Part shown: piece by piece, positions 22,281 to 34,856 of the stretch
How the letters are laid out: every line of letters begins with the position of its first letter
How positions within the stretch are numbered: the stretch's first letter is position 1
Translations under genes and position numbers: made by a program
Origin: Globomyces pollinis-pini
Taxonomy: Eukaryota; Chytridiomycota; Chytridiomycetes; Rhizophydiales; Globomycetaceae
Direction of reading: 5' to 3'
Length of the DNA: 64,000 nucleotides
Assembly (NCBI GenBank): GCA_025399215.1
Contig: MU621150.1
Coordinates: 1-64,000 of the forward strand
Notes under the pieces: model-generated
The model's input: the letters and a program-made list of their open reading frames with translations, nothing else
Database searches by the model: none
Told to the model about the DNA's origin: nothing

Positions 22281-23644
22281 TTACTGATCCAAAATATACG
22301 CTATAGCAGCTTCTGTATTTCCACCCTACTTATAAGAAACATTGATATATACCGCTGCTAGTAACGCTCTCTTGTTTTGTTCATCATTCTAGCACTATTA
22401 GAGGAATTTTAAATATTACTGTGAATCCCATATTTTTTAAAGCAGCTAGTTGTTCTTTAAACCTCTCGTCAACAGAATTATTGTTAGAGGAGCCGGAAGG
22501 TGAAACTGAAATAATTAAAATCATTGAGGCACGTACATTGCTGATTATTAAGAGTCATTGCTTGCTGCATTGCTTGAAAAGAAGGTAGAAAGGCTGTTTG
22601 TGGAATATGAGAAGAGTTACTGGTTGATGGAGATACAGTGGGCTGGCTATTTGCATTCATCATATTCATCATGCTTGGATTGTACATTGCATTTTGGTTA
22701 AATCCAAATGGATTGAATGGTATGCCACCAGTTGGGGACATTGAGTTGCCCATACCACCTAAAAGAATAAATATACATATAAATCAAAATACCAAAAAAT
22801 GGTAATGCTGATGATGGGGAAGCAGTATTTGGCTTATTTCGCTGTGGTGCCCATGGATTTGGTAACGCATCAGTATTAGGTCCATCAGTAGGACTCTTGT
22901 TATTGGCGCCTAGCATAATTGCCATTCTTCGATTAGCTTCTTCGGTACTTGGATCGGCTGTGCGAGGACCATCCATTGATTTAAACATAGATGATAGGTG
23001 ATTGAAGCCGCCAGGGATAGATTCAATATTTGATAATGCTCTATCTATGATATATTAGCAATACAAGTAGTAACCTTGATTTCTCATCATTTCTTGCATC
23101 TGATATTAGCGATGGATTAAAATTACTAATTTAGGGTTTTTGACAGCTTTAGTCATTTCTTGTAAAAAATTAGGATCCGATAGATTTTCTCGCACTTCTG
23201 GGTGTTCCTAATTATCAGCTTCGAGAGCATTTATTACTTCAATTAGTTTTTGTAATTGGGGATTTGACTGTAGAATTTTCTGTAGAAATGCAGGATTAGA
23301 CATCATTGATTGAACCATTGGATTATCCATTAATGCATCTAAATTCTCTCCTAATAAATAAATAATGAATTACACAAACCTCTACCATTACCAGTAGGGG
23401 ATTTAGAACTTGACTGAGAAGGACGAGTTCTAGCAACATGTAAGTTTTCCTGTATGTTATATTCATCAATTAATTCAGTATCATCATTCAACATTTTTCC
23501 CTTGTAAACCAAACGCATTCCGTCTAAACTTTCACCAGTTTCTTTGCTTATGAATTGTTTAACTTCCAATACAGTAGTTTGTTGGTTTGTTTGAACATTG
23601 ATAATAGTTCCATTAGATAGTCTTGCTTTAATGACTTTTGCCAT
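22281..23644 (-). CDS. DSK2: Ubiquilin/Dsk2 ubiquitin shuttle protein
   Basis: Ubiquilins carry ubiquitinated substrates to the proteasome. The N-terminal ubiquitin-like domain reads MAKVIKARLSNGTIINVQT..RLVYKGKML..TELIDEYNIQENLHV. The middle has STI1-like repeats rich in Met, Asn and Pro (NPFGFNQNAMYNPSMMNMMN). The C-terminal UBA domain, joined over introns of 31 and 27 nt, reads FKEQLAALKNMGFTNDEQN, KRALLAAGGNTEAAIAYIL and ends DQ, as in the family. The exact borders of the middle exons (22750-23350) were not all resolved. Confidence 0.9.
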
Positions 23645-23895
23645 GTTTTCTTTTGAATATGAAAAAATCTTTGAAATCGCGATATGCTTTTGTTTGATGA
23701 AACAACTATGAATAAGCCAAATGTTTTTATAAAAAGAAAGTGTTTATGAAATGGTGATTTTTTAGAATGTAATTCATTCCATTGATTAATAAAATTATTC
23801 ATCAAGAAATCATTGTAAATTAAGAAACTACTTTACAATACGATCAGTAGGTTGAATGATTAAATTAGTGTGGAAACTGTACGTATTTTTTTACC

Positions 23896-26213
23896 ATGGA
23901 TTCACAAACACCTTCATTAATAACGAATGTGGAAAATAATTTAAAATCAGACTCACAAATTAAGGTTCAGAGTCCTATAAGTGATAGAAGCGATCAGATT
24001 ATTTTACATGGTAATCAATAGATAGTGCTTATTATCAGTGCTCGTTGTATCATTCCACCATAGGTTTGTTCACCACAAATCAAATTTAATCATTTCAGAA
24101 ATGGTCCTCAGGTAGAATACGCAATTCCACCACTTCCAAATCCAACTCATACAAATGATGCAGTAGACCTGCCGGACGCTTGGTCATTTATGCCTTTTAT
24201 GTGCTTACCTGATGGTGCTCATGCTGCTGAAGAAGAGTTCATTTACTTTCATTTACCTCCAATTCCATCTTGGCCTGCTGAATATTCAAACACACTCTTT
24301 GGTCTAGCTTGCTTCAGACAAATTGATTCAAAAGTATGTCAACATTTTCCTAACATTAGGACCTTCTTCATAGACCTGCCGGTATCAAATTGCACATTTT
24401 ATGATTAACATTAGATGTAACTAGAACAAAAGTTCAGAAGTCAGTAGTTGTAATTGCTAGTCAATGTTTACTGGGATCCGTACGCAGCAAGCTGGGTTTA
24501 GTTACTCAAGCCTTCTTTGCACAACGAGACTTTACGAAACTGGAAATTATAGATGTAAATGCATTAATTACTAATGTTTACTAGAATCTGTTCACCAACT
24601 TAAATACTACAATAAGTAAGACTTTAGAAGTTGATTTTAGGGTATCCAATATCTGATGCAACTCTGTTTATGGGTATGCATGAAATCCAATTTATATTAG
24701 GCGTTTCATTAAGGGAGCTTGTGTTCACATTCAAAGCAAAAACTTTGCAATTGTTTAAATTGCTATTGCTTGGGAAAAGGGTAAACGAAAATCATTCTTA
24801 TGCAAGGTGTTATTCTTTGGTCATAAAGTGGAGCGCTTATCTGCATATCAATACGGACTAATATCAATGGTTCCAGGTTTTACGATCATCAAATTAATTT
24901 TAGAACTACTCAGAAATTTACAAGACGTAGGATCACCTGAGTTGCCCAATATACCAGTAGTAGCACCTCAAAGGGTGTCATTATCACTTCAAAATACACA
25001 TCGGTCAATGGATAATCTCAGATCACATCACTTAGATACCCACAAAATGAAATTATTCAAACTAGGACAGTTAATTATATTGTACAATTCTAATATTTAG
25101 TCCACTTCGGATTTTCGGAGAGGTAATTGAAGAATATTTTAGCTGTTTTTTTTTTATTGAATCCAATTGATCCTATTTTTGTTTATGAATCTAATTTATT
25201 GTAGTATTCATTTTTTCAACCGTACATTCCATTACAGCAAATGGACGTACTAGAATCAAGTAAAACGAAGTCTTTCCTTGCCGGAACAAGCAACTCTATA
25301 TTTACACACCATAAAACATGTGCAATCGATGTAGTGGCACATGCTGATACAGGAAATCTTGAAGTGATAAATCCTGCCATCAACGCTCTAATAGCACTAA
25401 GTGCTGCGGATAAAAAGTTCATTGAAGGTAGCCCAAAAAATTTAATCATAGATATTATTAAACCAGTATCGCTAAATTGGAAACCAGATAGTAATTGTTA
25501 GCTTTTGTAAACTAGTAGATGACATGTCTCAAATCCAAGAAATAAATTTTGAAGGAAGCGACGATGATATACGTGCTAGATTTGAATCTTATGTTACTCA
25601 GCTTTTTGCATCAATGGAATACGATATCAATACACCTCCGATAGAGGCTGGTCAGAGTAAATATTTTTTAGTATACTGACAATAGAAAAAATCGATTACC
25701 TATCAGAATTTAATCTCGTCTGGGTAAAAGCTTGGAAATCCAGCCCTAGCTATGCTATTTGGGAGCAAGGACATGACTCTGAGTATGTTGGAATGATAAA
25801 GTAAAAGCTAGTTATTTAATGAATTAGTCCTGGTCATCCATGTCATGGATATTCAGCTTTAAATGAAATTTCAACTTCTATTGCCGCATCATTTTCTGCG
25901 TTAGGAAGGGGTATAACGCTTCGCACACAACCAGCTGCAACTCCAGAGGTATTAGAAGAACAGCCAGCTGATTCTGGTATTCTTTTGAATATTAATATTA
26001 GTTACTGCAACTCAATTGATGCAAAATGTATCATCTTGGTACACATTAAAGAAAAACCAATGGACTGGTTCCAACCCACCACCGCCTATTTCACCACGGG
26101 TAGAAGCTGTTAATCAAGCGGATATAGCAAAAGAGTTGGAGCGTATTCAGGAACTAGTTGCATCTTCAAAAGTTCAAGAGAAGGAACCCGACTTTGAACA
26201 AGTTGATCTTTAA
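23896..26213 (+). CDS. AVL9: Avl9-like DENN-superfamily protein
   Basis: Avl9 acts in exocytic transport from the Golgi. The gene is cut into about ten frames by tiny introns. Landmarks in order: HFRNGPQVEYAIPPLPNP, AWSFMPFMCLPDGAHAAEEE, FIYFHLPPIPSWPAEYSNTL, FGLACFRQIDSK, KVQKSVVVIASQCLLGSVRS, KLGLVTQAFFAQRDFTKLEI, LLLGKRVLFFGHKVERLSAY, PLRIFGE, YIPLQQMDVLESSKTKSFLA, and GTSNSIFTHHKTCAIDVVA. The C-terminal part, INTPPIEAG to EPDFEQVDL, is more variable. The chosen ATG at 23896 gives a short acidic/polar leader. It converges on COP1 with 43 bp between stops. Confidence 0.9.
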
Positions 26214-26257
26214 ATATAAGAATAATGTTACAAGTATTGTTAATTTATTTTTATCTA

Positions 26258-28309
26258 CTAAATCATTTCCATGACCTTTACTCGTCCTTGTGAATTGGCA
26301 CATACTAATATATTCGGACTTTTTCTCTTCCAACATACAGATGACACAAATTGTGCGGGGTCTTCTTCTTTCACTTCAATTCCCTAAGTAATTAGTTTGC
26401 CGCTGCTAGTTTTACTGAAATGGCATCTATATTATTGCCAAAACGATGAGTGGCAACTGGCTGTGAAAGGTTCGAATAGTATGCTACAACTTGGTTCGTT
26501 TCACTTCCACAACAAATGAACTCTCCAGTGCAATTGATAGACAAGCCCACAAAGTTCTTCTCATTTATATGTCCAGTGTATTTACGAATCGACTGAGCGC
26601 CTATCTGTGCTGTTTCTCCTGAGTTCATTTTTGGGCCATCTACAGACCACAACCTTAATGAGCAATCCGTTGACGCAGTGACAAATTCTTTTGGATTCAC
26701 AAACTTTACATATGAGACGGCTTTCTGATGCCCTTTGAAAACCATTAGCGGGCTTGACATGTTTCTAAGGTCATGATAATGAATATGATGATCAGCAGAA
26801 CCATAGGCAAGCTCGTTTGGGTTTGTTGGGTGGAATTTAACTGAGCAAACATTGGCCTTTGTTTCTATAGTACCAGTTGAAGATTTTTGATTTATGTTCC
26901 ATAATTTAACTAGGTGTTAAATGCCCAACTAACCTTTTGAATCATCTCCACCTGATGCAAACATGTTTGTATTTATCTCATTAAAATCCACCGACCAGGC
27001 TCGCTTCTCATGTTCGTCCAATTTTACTACTGCAATCCCAATAGATGTGTCCCACAAAGTGACAATGCCTTCATAATCTGAAGACACAAGTGTGGCTTTT
27101 GATGATAAATTCCATCCTAAACAGCTGAGCTGTGAATTTCCGATTTTTATTACCTGATTTTGGACTGACAATCCATTTCTTGAATAGGAAATCTTGGAAT
27201 AGTTGCACTTTTAAACACACCATTTTTCTGCTTGTCAAGTGAGTTAGAGTGATTCCCTATGTAATTGGAAGTGATTAGGTCACTATAGTCATCTGTAACA
27301 CTGGCATAATCGTAAATTTTGATTTTTCGAGTCACTCCTGCTGTAGCAAAATATTCATCATCTTTGTCAAATTCAATAGATGAAACAATAGAAGATGCAA
27401 AATTAAAATAATTGTCTCCATAATGTAATGTCTGCCATTAATATTAAATTGATTACGGCCAATGTTCTAAACTGGGTGAATTTGGTACAACGCACCAATG
27501 AATTAGCAAATTGCACTTGATCTAAGTCCGCTTTGAGAATATCAGAAATGATCAATTACATTTTAGCCTCCAATCAAAATATGATTCCTGTAAATCCAAC
27601 ATATGTGGTTGTAATCGATCAAACTGTTCACCACCTTTGGCTCCGTAAATCTGTGGTTCGATGTTTGAATTATTGGATATATTTTGGGTATTTTTAGGAG
27701 CTGCAGTAGACATGTTTTGAATATCAGTCAAGTCTTCTGTTAGTAGTTCAATTTCCTTTGTCAATAATTCTAAAGCCTAAAGAGTAAGATACCTTAAAAT
27801 AAACCTTCAACTTTTCTTGCTTCGTCTTTTCCAGAAAAGATTTGAACAAACAGTTTGCTAACTCTTTATCACCACCGCTTCGTTGAGTCAATCGTGTTGT
27901 ATCCTCTATTGTGGCATATTAAATACATCGCTCATTACTTGAATCTGAATCAATCTTCCTTTTCAATTTATGTATTCGAATAGCATCATCTAATGACGGG
28001 TCTAGGACCACCTGATTGACCATTACTGGTTGATTGCATATAGGACAAGTACAAAACGTACTTTCACTTATATGCTGATTTAAACAAGTTTGGCTATAGA
28101 GATCAGCAAAATATATTTATCTACCAAAATTGATGCCTAAAAGTCACCAGTCAAAGTACCCAAACCTACCCACAATTTGTACGAGTTGCTGAACATTATT
28201 TCATCTAAGAATCACATACCTTTCTCTATATCTGATCGACAAATAGCGCTTGATATTAGCTTTCTCTTCAATAATGTTACCATGTAAATTGAGGTTGATT
28301 TATAGACAT
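26258..28309 (-). CDS. COP1: COP1-type E3 ubiquitin ligase (RING, coiled coil, WD40)
   Basis: COP1 is the substrate-recognition and RING subunit of CUL4-associated ubiquitin ligases, marking transcription factors for decay. Joining micro-exons at the 5' end restores a full RING-HC: MSINQPQFTCAICRSDIEKA, then TNCGHQFCQTC, then CTCPICNQPV. A coiled-coil region follows (IELLTEDLTDIQNM). The WD40 part is strongly COP1-like: ASSIVSSIEFDKDDEYFATAG, DYEGIVTLWD, EHEKRAWSVDFNEINTN, GSADHHIHYHDLRN, GHQKAVSYVKFVNPKEFVTA, GHINEKNFVGLS and CCGSETNQVVAYYSNLSQPV. The last exon reads QFVSSVCWKRKSPNILVCAN. The start at 28309 and stop at 26258 follow from the joins. COP1 is unusual in fungi. Confidence 0.92.
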
Positions 28310-28426
28310 ATTTTTCCAACTTTTCACCTGGAGAAAAGTTGTCTCAAGTTGAGATGAGACTCTCAACAGAAACATCTTCCGACACATAAATCAATGAGCT
28401 ACAAAATAAACTTTATTTCTGCGCTT

Positions 28427-31400
28427 CTAGCTAAACCAACCTCCCCATGATTTGTTTGACGGAGTTGATGGTGTTTCCACTGGTGTTGGTGGATTGTGCA
28501 ATTCATATAGCCATTTGCCGAACGGATAACGTGACATAATGACTGTTACAGCCATAGGGTGAGAGACTACTTCACCAACGCTAGGTATTTCAATTTGAAT
28601 ATCATTTGTTTTTTCCTTATCTACATTTTCTTGTAAATCCAATTCTGCATTATCAGTAACAGGAGTAGATGAGCTTTCCAAAGCGTCAGGGATTTCCATG
28701 TTCGCTCCAGCCATTACAGCCTTTTCATCGGCCGTAATATCTTTTTGTTTTTCGTTTGAGAGTTCTTGAGTATTGTCTTCGGATTCCGATTTCCGTTCCA
28801 TCTCAACAGCAGGCGATGCTAATTGTGTTGGAGAAATATCAGAAGTTTCCACTAATTTTTCTTCCATAGCTTCGTTCTGGTGAGTTGTTAGGTTTGATTC
28901 GGGATGGCTATCAATGTCACTAAGTTCTAACACACCTTCACTAATCCCCTTCTGTTCATCAGACATCAATACCAATGTACCAAGAGTAGTACTAGTGGTA
29001 TCTGGTTCTATAATTTTATGATTGCCATTAAGATCAGTACTTTTGGGTGAAAGAGATTCTTTCTTACCCTGTGGTGCAATTGTACCTACGTGGTCTAAAG
29101 CTGTTGAAATATCAGATTGCGCAGCAACATTCTCTTGAGAGCCATTAGCATCGACAGGTGCTTTTATGTCACCTGGCTTTGATAAAAGATTATCGTCAAC
29201 AACGGCATTATTTTCCCCAGCCGCTTCACCAACATTTTTGGAATCACTGGAACTTGCTACGTCATTCACTTTTATGTTGTCAATTGGGGATGGTGAGTTT
29301 TCACTATCAGGGGATTCGTAAATGGGAAGCCCAGGAGATAATGACTTTTCACTATCTGGAGATTCATATACGGGGAATAAGTCAGGTGAAGATTTTTCTG
29401 GTGATGGTTCTGCTTCGCTGAAAGAATTTGTATCCGAATACTCCACAACCTCGGAATTAAATCTTACTTTCATATCTTGGGTAGTGACTTTCTGTTCATC
29501 AGTCTCCGCTGATATAATGTCAACTGTTTTTTCCATCAAGGCCGGCTGTACTGATTCCGCACCCTTCATTTGGTAGTCATTACTCTTTGATGTCGTGGTT
29601 ATTCCTAATGCATCCAGCTGCAAATCGGCTGAATGCTTGTTTACTGGCGAATTGGATCGTTCAGATGTATTTTGTGGAACTTTAGAATCTGCTATCGTCT
29701 TTAGCCCCACAACAGGTTCTAATTTTTCATTCGCCGAATGTGTGTCTAAATTCTCTTTTGATGATGATGTTGGGAAGGTTTCACCCTCTGGAACCGCTGT
29801 CTGCTTATCTAAGTCGTCGACTGCTGATGTTATTGGATTTACTTGATCCAAAGATGGGATGGCAGATATTTTCGCCTCCGGGAATGAAGAAATATCTTCC
29901 ATTTCCAAATCCTCCGCCTTTTTTTCTGTGATTGATAAACTATCAGGAACATTAGAGAAGCTCCCAACTGAACTAATTGAAGACCTTCTGGACATTTTGT
30001 TTCCTTGAATTATTACAATGCAGAATACCTTTCATTGGGTCGATTAAATTGTACAGCTCATTGCAGCAATAATAAAAGCGTCTTAAATCTTTGTTTGATG
30101 AATCAAGAGATCGTACAGATACAGCAACCGAATTGAAAATACTAGAAGAGGAATATTTTGAAGTGCTTGGTTTTCTTTTAATTGGTGAGTCGACAGACTT
30201 TTCTTGTTCTGGATCTGTCAGGGTATTCCAATTGGGGCTTTCTAAGATATGACGCTTAAAAGACTCTGCCCAGTCGTGTGTTACACTTGCATAATTATTT
30301 TCAATCAGATATGATTCCACTCTGGACATGAAAAAAATAAATCGAAGTGAAGGAATACGCGATTCGATGATGATATGGGCAATTGGAGATACAAAATCCG
30401 ACGTAAAGGGAACGCCAGATGAGAGCATCGAATCTATTTCGTCTTCCGTTGATGATTCAACATCAACATCTAAAACCGGTATTTGCTCTTTGTTTTTCCA
30501 GCTGTTTATAAATGAGCTGACGGACGATACACGCCTTTGAAATCGTTTATCGATAGAAATTTTTTGTGCATCAGTTAGTCCACCAAGAATCAAATCCAGA
30601 AGACATGCTACTACAAACTCATGTGTGTTTCCATAATAATCACACATGCTTGTCCATAACTCATTGCTGAACTGATTAGATATACAATTGCTTACCACAT
30701 CCCTTGATTAACTAAACCATATTTTGTTTTCATGGGCAAGTAATATTTTCTTGAGATAGAATAATCCGACAAATCTTTTGCATTGCAGTAAAATGCCTTT
30801 GAAACGGTTTCTTCATTTACTTGAAAATCTTGAATCAAAAATATAACAGTTTTGAAGTTTACTGATTCTTTGTTTGTAAAATAAAATGTCAAAACTTGTT
30901 CCATTATTACTTCCATATCTTCCTGGTTTATAGTACTTTTCAAAATGGAGCAAACCTTGACATCCTCTTGAATATTCTTACTTTGAAGTTTATGAACCAC
31001 TACATCAGTACCAAGTTCGAATCCATTTTCAATCAGAGATTCCACTATTTGTAGCGATACATCTTTGGAGTTTAGAACTCTCTTCATGACTTCTGAATTT
31101 GCATCTCGTACTCTATTGCCTGAATTTAAACACAAAAATGCACCAAGTTTCGCATCAATCATAGATATCTTTGCAATTATGTCCCAAACTTGTGACCAAT
31201 CAGTGGAGGGTAATAGATGGTATAGAGCAGGAACAAAATAATAATCATTGACAATACGATATGTTACTTTCATATCCAGTACTTGATTATCGTTCTGCAG
31301 AAAAGAGACATCATCACTTTGAAATTCGTCTACATCGTCATCTAAATATTTCGTTAACTGCGTTTCAACAACATACTAGTGATGTAAAGTTTATCCTTAT

Positions 31401-31786
31401 ATTTTCGGAAACCTCTTGCAATGAATAATTCCATAGTACCATTAGGTAAAGGACTTGACGATTGATTACTAAACGAATATTCAATCAAGAATTTTGGTAA
31501 TTTAGCGTGATGTTTTAATAAACACTCGCAAAGTTCAAAAGACAATAGTTTAACTGATTTTCGGTAAAGCTCCACAAAGACACTGTGAATTCCATATCTA
31601 AAAAGATCAAATCAATTGAAGATAATACTGATTTATATAACGTAGTGCTTGGATTTGAGCTCCATGGCAGAGTTTGTTGAAGAACTTGCAACTACTTGAG
31701 GCAGAATTAATATCTTGTTCATCTAAATAAATGAATATATTTTCCCATAGTTCTGAATTTAAGCCTAATAGTTTCTCATCACCCAT
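28427..31786 (-). CDS. Large F-box protein with acidic, repeat-containing C-terminal region
   Basis: Starts MGDEKLLGLNSELWENIFIY with an F-box (LNSELWENIFIYLDEQDINSA), which should link to Skp1 in an SCF ubiquitin ligase. A helical body follows (VTYRIVNDYYFVPALYHLLP, NELWTSMCDYYGNTHEFVV). A 25-nt intron after LYNLIDPMK joins this frame exactly to NKMSRRSSISSVGSFSNV, so the following 522-codon acidic frame (28427-29995) is most simply the same protein, about 1060 aa. That part is Ser/Glu/Asp-rich with two tandem copies of P.YESPDSE.S.SP (about 29290-29380) and ends PSNKSWGGWFS. If the 25-nt intron is not used, two overlapping same-strand genes result. Function beyond the F-box is unknown. Confidence 0.75.
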
Positions 31787-31944
31787 CGTTGAATGTTTTG
31801 AGTTGATGTATTGTTGGTCTTACACGTTAAAGTTTTACGGTCTCTTACGTAATTTATAACCCAGAATAGCCAAAGATACAATGGTAGCCATTGCTTTACT
31901 TTGGTTAAGAACTTATGCTTGATGGTGTTATTTCCATGCTTGTT

Positions 31945-32286
31945 CTATCCAAATTCGAATTGAGTGGCGAAAGGAACGCCAGACTTGAAACCATTTGCTG
32001 TTAGCACAGTACTAGAAGCATGCGACAGTATGTTATTGCTTAGGATAATGTGTTATCTTAAGTAATGAACTTCACACTAGTCGTGGTTGATTTTTGATTG
32101 TACTGCTTGAACCTTTCTTCCTGAAATCCTATTGATTACCGTGTAACCTGATCTTGGAACTAAGTGATACCAGATATCCTCTTTGGAAATTACTTACACT
32201 TCCATAAGTATAAAATTTAACAATTCATAATGTAAAACCAATTCAAGATCTCTATGTTTCATCCCAATGGCTTTTAATGTTTTCAT
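31945..32286 (-). CDS. Small hypothetical protein (93 aa), three exons
   Basis: Found by joining three short frames over introns of 21 and 39 nt: MKTLKAIGMKHRDLELVLHY..ILME, then DIWYHLVPRSGYTVINRISG..VQSKINHDY, then NNILSHASSTVLTANGFKS..FEFG and a stop at 31945-31947. All splice sites are GT..AG and phases agree. No family was recognised. Just downstream, the same frame goes on after the stop with a membrane-like stretch (WLPLYLWLFWVINYVRDR). A 33-nt intron beginning at GGC|GTTCC would keep it in frame and give a longer protein, but that would overlap the F-box gene start. It is divergent from the RING gene with 24 bp between starts. Confidence 0.5.
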
Positions 32287-32310
32287 TGACTCTTTCCACT
32301 TGACTTAATT

Positions 32311-32766
32311 ATGGACTCCAATTCGGAGGAAAGTTGTTCAATTTGTTATCAAAATTATAATCAATGGCATTTCTATGGAAACTTATACCACGATTTAGAT
32401 GACAAAATGATTGATGATTACAAATTGGAGTTTACTGTTGAACCAACTGCATTATTGGATAGGATACAGTTGGCTTCTTGTAATCATATCTTTCACTTTA
32501 GTTGTATTGCAAAAATGTACGAGTACGACACTAACTATAATTGTTGTCCTTTGTGTAGAACGGAACTTTTGCAAGATGGAAAACTAACTGTAAACGTATG
32601 GAATGTTCAGGGTGATGAAACTACAATCAACATGTACACTGAATTAATTTCAACTGTGTTTATAAAAAAGAAACTGTCCAACATTTTCAAAGACATGGTG
32701 TTGATTCAAGTCCTTCGAATTCTGATAGACAATTGGTGGTCTGCAGTATATAATTTACATTCGTAG
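32311..32766 (+). CDS. RING-H2 finger protein
   Basis: A 151-aa single-exon protein with a probable E3 ubiquitin ligase RING. Ligands: Cys9 and Cys12 (CSIC), Cys57, His59, His62, Cys65 (CNHIFHFSC), and Cys79 and Cys82 (CPLC). The gap between the first and second ligand pairs is 44 residues, a little longer than the usual upper limit of about 39, and is acidic and aromatic (YHDLDDKMIDDY). The C-terminal 60 residues are hydrophobic/basic and have no recognised domain. There is no signal peptide. The ATG at 32311 is the only reasonable start. Confidence 0.8.
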   Translation: MDSNSEESCSICYQNYNQWHFYGNLYHDLDDKMIDDYKLEFTVEPTALLDRIQLASCNHIFHFSCIAKMYEYDTNYNCCPLCRTELLQDGKLTVNVWNVQGDETTINMYTELISTVFIKKKLSNIFKDMVLIQVLRILIDNWWSAVYNLHS

Positions 32767-32849
32767 CCTGTACAGTTCTGTATTCTATGCCTAATATACT
32801 TTATAAATGAACATTCATTGAATTATTGTATTTAAAGATCAATAATTAA

Positions 32850-34435
32850 TCACTTTCTTAGATGATACGATTTAGGACGAGTGAGTTGATCAAATCCATA
32901 CTTTCCGAGTGTGCATCCCCGACCTAATATTTAATATTGGATAAAATACCAGAATCTTTGACACCAATCCATGCTAATGATGGATCAAGATAATCACATC
33001 GATTCACAAAGAAGGTCCCAGTTTCCAATTGCTTTCCAATCTCGTGTCTATTTATGTCAATTGATTTAGTTAATTACCCTTTGGTGATGTCCTTTGTCCA
33101 AACACATGCAGTAAGTCCGAAATCACTATCATTCATCAACTGGATAGCTTCTTCATCGGATTTAACTTTCATAACACCAACAATTGGACCAAAAGTTTCC
33201 TCTTTCATCACCTTCATGGAATGATTCACATTAACAAGTACTTGAGGGGCGACAAATGGTGTGCCCTCCTGATTTTTTTAAACGATTGAAATCATACCTT
33301 GGCCATAGGAAACTGTTTCTGGTCCACCAATAATGTTGCACCCTTTGACACGGCATCAGCAATTTGTTCCCGGATAAGATTTGCGGAATGAATGGTAACT
33401 ACTGGTCCCAAATTTGTTGCTTCATCGAATGGCAAGCCAAGGTTATACAAACTGACAGTCTCAGCAGCATATTTGATAAAATCATCATACACTTTTTCAT
33501 GTACATAAATCCTTTCAATCCCACAACAACTTTGACCTAGATTTAGATAATATATAATACCAGAGTTATACATTGCACCATCAATCAATTGTTCAGCGAC
33601 GAATTTGGGATCGGCATCTTCGCGAACGTAAGCCGGATCTTTTCCTCCTAGTTCTAAACCAACGGCTATAAACAGTGAGTAAACGATAATATTTTTACTG
33701 ATAAATCTTTCCGAAGCTAACTTGTTGACAGCTCTACCGCCACGTACAGACCCAGTAAAGTGAATATATCCAACAAGCGGATTTTTAATGACCAATTCAG
33801 CTGTTGGGTGGTCAATATGTAATACTTGGAATACGCCATCTGGTAATCCAGCCTTTTTAAAAGCTGTAAAGAATCTGTCTGCACATGGAAACGTTTGTGG
33901 AGCTTGCTTTAAAATAACCGAATTTCCGGCTAAAATTGCAGGAACAACGCCATTAACAGAAACCAAATATGGGTAGTTCCATGCAGCAATAATGAACACG
34001 ACACCAACGGGATCTCTAGACATGTATCTTGTGAATTGGTCGGATTCTTCAATCACAGTATCTTTCAAAGACTCTTCTGCAATTGAGATCATATGTTTAG
34101 CTCTGGTTTCAACACCATTAATTTCATTAAAGTTCTGTTTTCTTGGACTAAAGAATCAAACCATATATTACAAGTTACCGTCCAATCAACCAGGAGAGTT
34201 CAGTAGCAATATCTTCTTTATCAGCAACAAAATGAGAGACGAATGAAGAAACAATACGAATACGTTCACTCAAAGGAACCTTTTTCCACAACTTTTGAGC
34301 TAAACTGGATTTTTCAACGGCATCCAGAGCTTGATCTTTTGAATGCAGTTGAACGGTCTTGTAGATAGATTGGTCGATAGGGCTAGTGATATTCATGGGT
34401 TGATGAAGTTCGAAGCAAACCCATTTTTCAACCAT
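32850..34435 (-). CDS. Aldehyde dehydrogenase (NAD(P)+-dependent)
   Basis: Oxidises an aldehyde to the acid; substrate not determined. Motifs in order: ITSPIDQSIYKTVQ, PVGVVFIIAAWNYPYLV, VPAILAGNSVILKQAPQTF, HFTGSVRGGR, the catalytic Glu in VGLELGGKDPAYV, the catalytic Cys in SCCGIERIYVHEKVYDDF, KEETFGPIVGVMKV, and the C-terminal GRGCTLGKYGFDQLTRPKSY. Small introns interrupt it, including one just before the ELGG exon and one of 26 nt in KDSG|RG. A start at 34398 (MNITSPID) is an alternative to 34435. The end at 32850 follows from the last splice. The SCCGIERIYVH form resembles ALDHs that lack a targeting signal. Confidence 0.9.
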
Positions 34436-34856
34436 ATGATTTCATTATTTCCCCTATCATTACGGCCATGCTTCTTTTTTTGGACAAACCCGCTTTTAGT
34501 CAATATCATGGCTGCAAACATAGATTCACACTGATAATAGTCTCATTCCATAGAGAATAAAGTATTTGAACAATTTGTATCGCGTTTGCTTATAAATAGT
34601 TCATTTCATACTTGGATCAATTCAATTTATTCTTTTCGTTGTATATGGCATATAATGAATAAGTAAATATCCCGATCACAACAATAAGCGTAGTTGAGTA
34701 TTAAAAGCTCTTATAAGTTGCAGTAAAGGTACACACATCAATATTCGTTATATGGCGATATGTAGTATTCTTTTATTGTTAAATTGTGATTTGCAACTCA
34801 AGAAAGTTAGTTTAGCACTGTTTTTCTGTCGCGTTTTTCCTAAAATTCATAAACAA
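34436..34856. promoter_or_regulatory. Divergent intergenic region between ALDH and ARL2BP
   Basis: About 420 bp of AT-rich sequence between two divergent genes, long for this block. No coding frame, repeat or clear TATA box was seen. It presumably holds both promoters. Confidence 0.4.

Noticed and set aside
29158..29931. Several open frames on the plus strand opposite the acidic region
   Set aside because: They are shadows of the biased Ser/Glu codons of the F-box protein tail.
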